The position numbers and the translations under genes are program-made. The notes beneath the pieces were generated by a model that worked only from the letters and a program-made list of their open reading frames with translations, was not told the origin of the DNA and ran no database searches. DNA of 22,793 nt from JALXCH01 sp964495805 (GTDB lineage: Bacteria > Calditrichota > Calditrichia > RBG-13-44-9): the NCBI GenBank assembly GCA_964495805.1, contig CAZBWV010000041.1:1-22793 (forward strand). Reading direction: 5' to 3'. Below are positions 7,422 through 13,663 of this stretch, one piece after another. How positions within the stretch are numbered: the stretch's first letter is position 1; every line of letters starts with the position of its first letter.

Positions 7422-8261
7422 ATGAGATTCACAGCGTTTATTCCGTTATTCATTTCTGCCCTTCTGTTGCTTTTCTCCTGCTTTCGCACGCAGAATTATC
7501 TGGAACCGGACCGGCCGTTTTACCATGCCGGTTACGCCACTACGCTTCCTGCCCATGGAGATACGTTAAAAGTGGTTACCTGGAACATCCGCTACGGGGA
7601 GAAGTATCGGGAGGCGGCGGAAGCATTCCGACGCATTCCGGAATTGCGCCGGGCGGATATTGTGTTGCTGCAGGAGATGAACGAGCAGGCAACGGACACC
7701 CTGGCGCAAATACTGAAATTAAATTACGTTTACTTCCCTGCCACCGTGCATCCGCAAAAACATCGTAACTTCGGAAACGCCATTCTCTCCCCATGGCCGC
7801 TGGACCATGCCCACAAACTTCTTCTGCCTTATCAGGCACCTGTTGGTCATACCCGCCGCATTGCAGTGTCTGCAGTGGTGCGAATGGACACTCTCTCTGT
7901 GCTTGTTTATTGCATCCACACTGCTACCCTGCTCACCGCCAGCGAGAAAAGGCTGGCACAGGCCGATTCGCTACTAAAAACCATTCCCGATTCCTATCGC
8001 CATGTGGTAATCGGTGGCGATTTCAATACCGTTTTTTCCGGAACCCGGGATAAATTAACCCGGTTGTTTCGGCAAAATGGGTTTCGGTCGGCTACCAGCA
8101 AGGTGGGCACCACCGCCCGGTTTCTGTTCCTGAAGTCGCAGTTAGACCATATTTTCGTGAAGGGTTTTCGGGTGGTTGCCGCCGGAACGGTGCAGGAGCA
8201 CCGCGTCAGCGACCATGATCCCGTGTGGGTGTTATTAACGCCTTCATTTCCGGTTAATTAG
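7422..8261 (+). CDS. Endonuclease/exonuclease/phosphatase-fold lipoprotein
   Basis: A 279-residue protein of the EEP superfamily (DNase I, sphingomyelinase and inositol phosphatase fold), which cleaves phosphodiesters or phosphomonoesters with a metal ion. Motifs in order are TWNIRYG (N55), LLQEMNE (E85), FGNAILS, a GGDFNT box near 200 and SDHDPV (D264, H265). The N-terminus is a lipoprotein signal with lipobox LFSC and lipidated C20. The residue after it is Phe, not Asp, so outer-membrane sorting is expected. The ATG at 7422 is chosen over an in-frame TTG at 7416. Placement behind two barrel genes suggests an envelope substrate such as a lipid or phosphate ester, not chromosomal DNA. Its stop overlaps the convergent DUF429 gene by four bases. 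Confidence 0.85.
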   Translation: MRFTAFIPLFISALLLLFSCFRTQNYLEPDRPFYHAGYATTLPAHGDTLKVVTWNIRYGEKYREAAEAFRRIPELRRADIVLLQEMNEQATDTLAQILKLNYVYFPATVHPQKHRNFGNAILSPWPLDHAHKLLLPYQAPVGHTRRIAVSAVVRMDTLSVLVYCIHTATLLTASEKRLAQADSLLKTIPDSYRHVVIGGDFNTVFSGTRDKLTRLFRQNGFRSATSKVGTTARFLFLKSQLDHIFVKGFRVVAAGTVQEHRVSDHDPVWVLLTPSFPVN

Positions 8262-8926
8262 CCCAATCCGTTAATTTGGGGAATTACAATCCATCCGTCC
8301 CGCTCATCTCCCAGGAGCTGCGTTTTCCCCCGGTCGTGCAGCCAAACGGTGACCGCAGCCAGTACGGCATCCAGTTCGTCGTGAGAATACAGATGTTCCG
8401 ATTCCGGGAATCGGATTCCCCATTCCTGCAGGTGGCATTGCAGATGTTCCCGGAACGCCCGCTGCTGTTTTTTCCCCGATAGTGTGGGGAATAGAATTCT
8501 GCGGGTGGCAAAGGGGAACACTTCCAGTATGGGAAATCCCTGTGCAACCAGCCAATCGTTTAGAGCAAAACAGCGGCGCACCCAGCCCCGCAGAAAGCTG
8601 TTTTTTGAAGTGGGAAAGCAGGGAAATCCCATGCGAATGAGCTGGTATTCCCCTGATCGACCTTTGTAAGGGGTAGTTTGCCGATGCGGGCAGCGGGAAT
8701 TATCTTCAAAGCAGCAGCGGTGCAGTTCGTGGGGTGGTTGCAACGGCCCATCCACACCCACCAGGCATTGGTCCGGTGCGTACTCATCAAGCAGCACCGG
8801 GAGTTCGTTGAATGAGAACCAGCGCTGCAGGCGCACAATTTCCCGTTTCCGGGTCAGTACGCACAAACCGGACGGTCGGTGGTCACTTCCTGATGGGTCG
8901 ATGCCGATGTAAAAATGAGCGTTCAT
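8258..8926 (-). CDS. DUF429 family protein (RNase H-like fold)
   Basis: A 222-residue protein with the features of DUF429: an N-terminal YIGIDPSGSD strand-loop, LVGVDGPLQPP around residue 55-65, a cysteine-rich CCFEDNSRCPH stretch near 71-81, EVFPFATRR near 135 and the C-terminal SHDELDAVLAAVT motif. The acidic residues in these motifs match the metal site of RNase H-like folds, but no activity is established for the family. No ribosome site is visible ahead of the ATG, so the start is less certain than the others. It is the last gene of the larE run, and its end overlaps the convergent lipoprotein gene by four bases. Confidence 0.8.
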   Translation of the reverse strand: MNAHFYIGIDPSGSDHRPSGLCVLTRKREIVRLQRWFSFNELPVLLDEYAPDQCLVGVDGPLQPPHELHRCCFEDNSRCPHRQTTPYKGRSGEYQLIRMGFPCFPTSKNSFLRGWVRRCFALNDWLVAQGFPILEVFPFATRRILFPTLSGKKQQRAFREHLQCHLQEWGIRFPESEHLYSHDELDAVLAAVTVWLHDRGKTQLLGDERDGWIVIPQINGLG

Positions 8927-8964
8927 GGCAAATGTGGGGCTAAATGAAGCGCCGGTAGCTCTGG

Positions 8965-9762
8965 TTACCGAAACTTCTTAATCCATTCCAGGCTCTCCAT
9001 AGCCTCCTGAAAGTTGCGAATTTCCATAATCACGGGAACATTCACCGGGTGGCGCCGGAAAATTGTTGCGTAATCAATTTCTCCGCGGGTCATTCCGGCA
9101 TGCTCATCCTCCTGACCATGGTTATTGTGCACATGGAGTTCGATGAGATAAGGTTCAATGCAGCGAAGATAATCCAGCAGGTCCAGGCCGTGCAGATGCG
9201 CGTGAGCCATATCCAGCACCGCTCCCACTGCGGGATGTGCCACTTCTTTCAGCACGGAAAGGTGGTGGGCACAATCCGGTACCATAAGCAAATTGCGGTT
9301 GGGTGGGGAATTTTCCAGTGCAATGCGTACACCCCGGCGCTGTGCCTCATCCCCCAACCAGCGCAGATTCTCCACCAGGTTTTTCCGGGCAAGCCTGCGC
9401 AGGGTGTCGATCCCCGCAGCATCTTTGTGTAACAGACCAGCGTGCACCACCATGTTTTCCGCTCCAATCTCCCGGGCTAAGTCCAGATATCTCCCGTAGC
9501 TGCGCAGCACGCCTTCCCGAACATCCTGGTTAATCGTAGCCAGATTGATATCGTAAAACGTGGCATGCAGGGTGACCCGAACGCCCGCTTTCCCGATGGT
9601 TTCACGAAAGAAGCGCAGGTCGGTCTCATCCAGTACTTCCGGAGCAAAAAATGGTTGTTCACCGCGGATTTCAATATATTCCACCGGAAACTGCGGAGCA
9701 ATCTCAGCAATCATGGCAAAATCCTGCCGATGTTCAAAAAAGCAGGTAATTCCCCAGCGCAT
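8965..9762 (-). CDS. Sugar phosphate isomerase/epimerase-like TIM barrel
   Basis: A 265-residue protein of the AP-endonuclease 2/xylose isomerase-like TIM barrel superfamily. Metal-binding positions are visible: H107 in MVVHAG, E150 in IALENSP, D184 with H187 and H189 in VLDMAHAHLHG, H210 and H212 in ELHVHNNHG, and E247 in IMEIRN. Such proteins isomerise or epimerise sugars and related polyols. The substrate cannot be read from the sequence. The ATG has AGGGA about seven bases upstream. It lies between uppP and DUF429 in a same-strand run with gaps under 100 bases. Confidence 0.85.
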   Translation of the reverse strand: MRWGITCFFEHRQDFAMIAEIAPQFPVEYIEIRGEQPFFAPEVLDETDLRFFRETIGKAGVRVTLHATFYDINLATINQDVREGVLRSYGRYLDLAREIGAENMVVHAGLLHKDAAGIDTLRRLARKNLVENLRWLGDEAQRRGVRIALENSPPNRNLLMVPDCAHHLSVLKEVAHPAVGAVLDMAHAHLHGLDLLDYLRCIEPYLIELHVHNNHGQEDEHAGMTRGEIDYATIFRRHPVNVPVIMEIRNFQEAMESLEWIKKFR

Positions 9763-9842
9763 GGTTGTTCCCTGATGTTTACGTTAACGGTAGAAGGTTC
9801 ACAGCCTGTAGTTTCAAGTTTTGGGTAAAGCAAAGCGCACAT

Positions 9843-10658
9843 TTAAACCAGATAAATCAGGCTCAGGCCGATGAGGCTTACCGCAATGCAATACACGCCA
9901 AACCATTCCAGTTTTTGTTTTCGGATTAAATCCAGTAGCCAGATAATGGCAAAGTAACCGGAAACGGCAGCGGCGATGGTGGCAAGCACCAGATTCATGA
10001 TTTCCGAAGAAGGGGGTGGTGCTTCGAGCAGATCTTTCAGTTTGAGCACGGTTGCCCCGAAAATAACCGGTGTGGACAGGATGAAAGAAAACCGGGCTAC
10101 CTGGTCCCGTTTGAGTCCCATCCACAAACCGCTGACGATGGTGGAACCGGAACGGGAGATGCCCGGAATGATAGCAAAAGCCTGAGCAATGCCGATGAGC
10201 AAGGCGTGCCAACCCGTCATATTTTCCCGTGTTTCCCGCGTGTAGCGGGAGCTCCACATAATCAGACCGGTGACAAACAACATAAACAGAACCAGCAGTG
10301 AACTGGTAAATAGTGCTTCGATGGCATCTTCGAACAGCAGGCCAATTACGGCAGCGGGAATGGAGCCGATAATGATGTAAACATCCAGCAGGGCATACTC
10401 CTTCGTTTCCGGTGGCAGGTTGGAGCTTCCCAACCGAAAGATGCCCGGTATGGCCAGAATCATTTTAACGATATCCCGTCGGAACACCCAGACCACGGCC
10501 AGTAGCGTACCGAAATGCACAAACACTTCAAACGCCAGTCCACCCTGATTAAAATTCAGTAAGTTTTCCGCCAGCACCAGATGCCCGGAACTGCTGATGG
10601 GAAGAAATTCCGATAATCCCTGCAAAACACCCAGCACAATTGCTTTCACCAGATCCAA
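9843..10658 (-). CDS. uppP: Undecaprenyl-diphosphatase
   Basis: A 271-residue integral membrane enzyme (BacA/UppP) that dephosphorylates undecaprenyl diphosphate, recycling the lipid carrier for peptidoglycan and other envelope polymers. High-level expression gives bacitracin resistance. Family motifs are QGLSEFLPISSSGH at residues 13-26 (E17) and PGISRSGST at 165-173 (R169). About eight hydrophobic segments are present, and the length is normal. The start is TTG (MDLVKAIV), supported by GAGGAG nine bases upstream and by alignment to the family N-terminus. It follows the small barrel gene by 95 bases in the larE run, which links it to envelope functions. Confidence 0.96.
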   Translation of the reverse strand: MDLVKAIVLGVLQGLSEFLPISSSGHLVLAENLLNFNQGGLAFEVFVHFGTLLAVVWVFRRDIVKMILAIPGIFRLGSSNLPPETKEYALLDVYIIIGSIPAAVIGLLFEDAIEALFTSSLLVLFMLFVTGLIMWSSRYTRETRENMTGWHALLIGIAQAFAIIPGISRSGSTIVSGLWMGLKRDQVARFSFILSTPVIFGATVLKLKDLLEAPPPSSEIMNLVLATIAAAVSGYFAIIWLLDLIRKQKLEWFGVYCIAVSLIGLSLIYLV

Positions 10659-10753
10659 GATCGTTTACTCCTCTTATTTTTGAAGTTCACATTCAATTCC
10701 GCACAATTTACCGCACCGCCGGTGTAAACCGGTGTTCCATCGCAAAACTTGCA

Positions 10754-11251
10754 TCAAAAGAAAAATTTGATGCGAATGCCCGAGGTAATGGTGAGCAAAT
10801 TAACCGAACTGTCCGCGTTTTCGGGGGAATTAAATTGAAACTCACCGCCTAAGTTTCCTCCCACAGCCAGATTGGGCAGGACAAAATAGTTCAGTCCCCA
10901 ATAGCCCCCTAAAATAAACATGGCGCCTTTGTAACCGGCACTGCCCAGGGAGTTGGGATTGATATCGAAACGGGCGTACCCGCCTAAAACGGGTGTGAGC
11001 TTTGCGGTGCTCAGGTAACGGTCCATGCCCAGCCGCAGGGAGAAGCCATTGCTTTCCAGCTCTCCGTTGAACGCCACCGCCACACCGGCGCTCAGAGCCA
11101 GCTGCGGTTTCAGGAAATATCCACCGGAAATAAACGGGCTGCTCTGCAGCTCAAGTTCAACGTATTTATTCCCCGCCTGGGTGGCGGGTTGAGCCGTTAG
11201 CAAGGCGGGAAAAAGCCCTGCCACAAGCAACACAAAAAGAATTTGTTTCAT
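10754..11251 (-). CDS. Small outer-membrane barrel protein, unknown function
   Basis: A 165-residue protein with a signal peptide (hydrophobic core 4-18, cleavage near AQP at 20). About eight alternating strands follow, ending in the triple aromatic KFFF, as expected for an eight-strand outer-membrane barrel. No family is assigned. Its ATG overlaps the stop of pgeF (ATGA), and an unusually complete ribosome site, AAGGAGGTGA, lies inside the last codons of pgeF. It can therefore be translated strongly even within the operon. It is followed by uppP after 95 bases. Confidence 0.75.
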   Translation of the reverse strand: MKQILFVLLVAGLFPALLTAQPATQAGNKYVELELQSSPFISGGYFLKPQLALSAGVAVAFNGELESNGFSLRLGMDRYLSTAKLTPVLGGYARFDINPNSLGSAGYKGAMFILGGYWGLNYFVLPNLAVGGNLGGEFQFNSPENADSSVNLLTITSGIRIKFFF

Positions 11252-11976
11252 AAGGTCACCTCCTTTTTCATTCGAATCAGATGAAACATACGGTTAGCCG
11301 AGCCAGTCCGTCGGTAGGAGGGGTATTCATTCGGATGACAAAATGTGCAATGTTCCACAACCTGAATGTTCCCTTCGCCCACACCGGATTCAATTAGCTG
11401 GTGTTTCAGCAACCGGGGTAAATTCAGAAATATTTTCCCTTTTCGTTGAACAAAATACTGTTCGGCAAAATAATTCCGAAATTCCGGCCCTACCTGGTAG
11501 CAGCAATCCCGTATCGTGGGAGAGACAGCCACCAACAGACGGGATGGCTGGCTGTGGAAAGTCCTTTGCATCAGGGAGATGCCACGCGGGATGATGCCTT
11601 CCTGTGCTCCCCGCCAGCCGGCATGAAGATTCGCCACAATTCGGTGCTCCGGATCATAAATCATCACCGAAGCACAATCCGCTGTACGGATGAGCAGAAA
11701 CAAACCGGGAATGTCGGTAACCAGTCCGTCGGCGCTATGGGACTGACCGGGAGATGCCACCAGTGCCACACCGTGGCTATGCACCTGCTCCGCCCAGGCT
11801 ACCGGTTCGTGGGGGAATAATTCCCGCTGTACTATTTCAAAAGCCTGCTCCCAGCGGTCGGTTTGTTTGCTGAATTGCCGAAAAAGCTGTTCAGGAACCC
11901 ACACCGTCCGTGCCTCCACCTCCGGGTAACGCCCGAAGATGGGGTAACTCAAGGTACGAAAGGGATAATCAGGCAT
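11248..11976 (-). CDS. pgeF: Peptidoglycan editing factor / multicopper polyphenol oxidase family (YfiH)
   Basis: A 242-residue protein of the YfiH/PgeF family. Members carry a metal site and have been linked to removal of wrongly built UDP-MurNAc-L-Ser precursors; some show laccase or purine-nucleoside activity. Metal residues are visible at H66 (EQVHSHG), C101 (RTADCASV) and H118 (NLHAGWRG), and the C-terminal CTFC and SYRRTG segment is present. The usual N-terminal GGVS-type motif is not recognisable, and that part is short and diverged. AAAGGAGG lies six bases before the ATG. The gene overlaps larE by eight bases and the next barrel gene by four. Confidence 0.87.
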   Translation of the reverse strand: MPDYPFRTLSYPIFGRYPEVEARTVWVPEQLFRQFSKQTDRWEQAFEIVQRELFPHEPVAWAEQVHSHGVALVASPGQSHSADGLVTDIPGLFLLIRTADCASVMIYDPEHRIVANLHAGWRGAQEGIIPRGISLMQRTFHSQPSRLLVAVSPTIRDCCYQVGPEFRNYFAEQYFVQRKGKIFLNLPRLLKHQLIESGVGEGNIQVVEHCTFCHPNEYPSYRRTGSANRMFHLIRMKKEVTL

Positions 11977-12820
11977 GACGGGCCTCCTTTCGACTTACCG
12001 GAGAGACATTCCGACCGCCGCTGCGATAACCCTGCAGGTCCACAGTAATTTGTTCGAATCCTAACTTACGCAGATGAGTCGTAACCACTCTGCGAACGTT
12101 TTTGCGCAAAAGACGTGAGATTTCTTCCTCTCCCACTTCGATGCGCGCTAATTTCCCATGATAACGCACCCGTACTACCCGGAAGCCTATCTGTAACAGA
12201 AAATCTTCCGCCGCTTCTACCTGTCGCAAAGCTTTTAGGGTGATTCGGGTTCCGGGTGGAAATCGGGAAGCCAGACAGGCCTGTGCCGGTTTGTCCCAAT
12301 TCTCCAGTCCCAGAGCCTGAGCCAGTTGCCGGATTTCCTGCTTGTGCAACCCTACCTCTTTCAACGGACTTACCACTTTTAGCTCCTGGATGGCCTGCAG
12401 ACCGGGACGGAAATCCATCGCATCGTCTGCATTGGTACCTTCCAGCAGGTAGGGGAAGCCGTGCGAACGGGCATAATCCAGAAACTCAGTAAACAATTCA
12501 CGCTTGCAGAAATAACAGCGGTTCACCGGATTCCGCAGGTAATCCTCCTGCTCCACCTCATGAGTGGGCAGTACCACATAGGGCAGGTTATGTTTTCGGG
12601 CAATCTCAGTGGCTTCCCGGAGTTCTCTTCGGGGAAGGGAAGGAGAGTCGGCAATCAATCCTAACACGTTGTCTCCTAACAGCACCCTGGCAACTACCAA
12701 CAACAGCGTGGAATCCACTCCGCCGGAATATGCCACAGCAACATGCCCGTATTCGACCAGTTTTTGCTGAAGCCAGTGGTATTTGTCCAGTAAGTTCTGC
12801 GGCAATCTATCTGAAATCAT
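11969..12820 (-). CDS. larE: ATP-dependent sulfur transferase, LarE family
   Basis: A 283-residue PP-loop enzyme. LarE adenylates a pyridinium carboxylate and transfers sulfur to it in making the nickel-pincer cofactor of lactate racemase and related enzymes. The PP-loop motif AYSGGVDST is at residues 30-38. Three cysteines stand out: C102 and C105 in RCYFCKRELF, and C182 in ACLASRFPPGT. C182 matches the region of the sacrificial cysteine in characterised LarE. The extra pair may point to an iron-sulfur version, which is an inference. larB, larC and larA are not in the window. The ATG has GAGG about seven bases upstream. It is the first gene of a six-gene run and overlaps pgeF by eight bases. 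Confidence 0.88.
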   Translation of the reverse strand: MISDRLPQNLLDKYHWLQQKLVEYGHVAVAYSGGVDSTLLLVVARVLLGDNVLGLIADSPSLPRRELREATEIARKHNLPYVVLPTHEVEQEDYLRNPVNRCYFCKRELFTEFLDYARSHGFPYLLEGTNADDAMDFRPGLQAIQELKVVSPLKEVGLHKQEIRQLAQALGLENWDKPAQACLASRFPPGTRITLKALRQVEAAEDFLLQIGFRVVRVRYHGKLARIEVGEEEISRLLRKNVRRVVTTHLRKLGFEQITVDLQGYRSGGRNVSPVSRKEARHA

Positions 12821-12854
12821 CTTATTTCCTCACGCAATTTAAAAATAGAAATCA

Positions 12855-12883
12855 ATTATAATTCATTTCCCGGTGCACGGCAA
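12855..12883 (-). promoter_or_regulatory. Promoter of the larE operon
   Basis: On the minus strand, TTGCCG (12878-12883) and a perfect TATAAT (12855-12860) are separated by 17 bases. Transcription would start near 12848, with a leader of about 28 bases to the larE ATG that contains the ribosome site. Confidence 0.6.
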
Positions 12884-12938
12884 GAACAATTGCAACCTCC
12901 GGACAGAGGAACCCTGGAGTGATGAGAGCGAAAGGCGT

Positions 12939-12967
12939 GGGGGATAAGGGGAATCGGGTAGATAGGG
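12939..12967 (+). other. G-quadruplex-like motif
   Basis: Four G-runs of three to five bases at 12939-12943, 12948-12951, 12956-12958 and 12965-12967 are separated by loops of four to six bases, fitting the simple G3+N1-7 rule. The motif lies within a generally purine-rich tract, so it may be incidental. Confidence 0.4.
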
Positions 12968-13312
12968 AAATTGAAATGTAAAATGTAAAATGAGGAGGGA
13001 TAGGGTAAAGGAGATGGGAGAACGTCATAGGGGCGTAAAAGAATGAGGGTTAAGGTTGTCGGGGAGGTTGTTGAGGAAAAATGGGGGATGGCACAGGAGG
13101 TATCGTTTGGGCCTGTGTTTGTTCAGTCTCTTTTATTTCCGATTTAACTTTTTCGATGCCCGGTTTCGTCCATCATTCCGATTAAAATTGTTTTCCGGGG
13201 AATTTTAGCGTCTTCTGGTTTTCGGCATTTTCGGTTGCTGATCCGTGCTTCCAAATTAGTGCTTTAGCTCACCCGATTTTCTCATTAATTTATTTTCAAA
13301 AAGAGCGGAAGA

Positions 13313-13663
13313 ATGGAATTTCAAATTGAAAAATATCCGGAAGAACAGGTGGTATGCATCCGGGTGCCGGGCAGGTTAACCCGCGAAAATGCCGATGCAC
13401 TCATTGACCTGCTGAAGCAATTTACCGAATCCGGAGAGGTGCGGCTGGTGCTGGACATGAGTGCCACGGAACGAATCGATTCCAGCGGAATCGGAGCCAT
13501 TGTTTCGCAGATTGCCTCCCTGCGCAGCAAACAGGGGGATGTCCGCCTGGCGGAGGTTCACACGTTTGTGCAGGAGGTGCTGAAGATTACCCATCTGGAT
13601 AAAATCCTGCAAATTTTTTCCACCTGTCAGGAAGCCATCAAAAGCTATGGGCAGAAGTCATGA
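13313..13663 (+). CDS. STAS-domain anti-sigma factor antagonist
   Basis: A 116-residue single STAS domain of the SpoIIAA/RsbV type. These proteins bind and neutralise an anti-sigma factor kinase when unphosphorylated. The phosphorylation motif DSSGIG is at 56-61 with acceptor S58, matching the well-studied SpoIIAA serine. The flanking strands (VRLVLDMS, DVRLAEV) fit the fold. No partner kinase or phosphatase (RsbW or RsbU type) is nearby. Its stop overlaps the ATG of the following phosphorylase as ATGA, so the two should be made together. The ATG has only a weak GGAAG just upstream. It could also act as a general scaffold or sensor domain. Confidence 0.9.
   Translation: MEFQIEKYPEEQVVCIRVPGRLTRENADALIDLLKQFTESGEVRLVLDMSATERIDSSGIGAIVSQIASLRSKQGDVRLAEVHTFVQEVLKITHLDKILQIFSTCQEAIKSYGQKS

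Larger units (their letters stand above)
12821..13312. other. Long intergenic region with promoter, purine-rich tract and G-rich motif
   Basis: No gene is visible. The left part holds the larE promoter (12855-12883). From about 12895 to 13085 the plus strand is strongly purine-rich with many GGG and GGA runs and a tandem AAATGT repeat. The last 220 bases are mixed and lead to the STAS gene. I see no convincing promoter for that gene here. Confidence 0.6.

Noticed and set aside
8258..8261. A sequencing error at the overlapping stops of the lipoprotein and DUF429 genes
   Set aside because: Both proteins have normal C-termini, and a four-base convergent overlap (TTAG) is a common arrangement.
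7422..8261. Assignment of the EEP protein as an exonuclease III-type DNA repair enzyme
   Set aside because: The clear lipoprotein signal (LFSC) places it outside the cytoplasm, which does not fit chromosomal repair.
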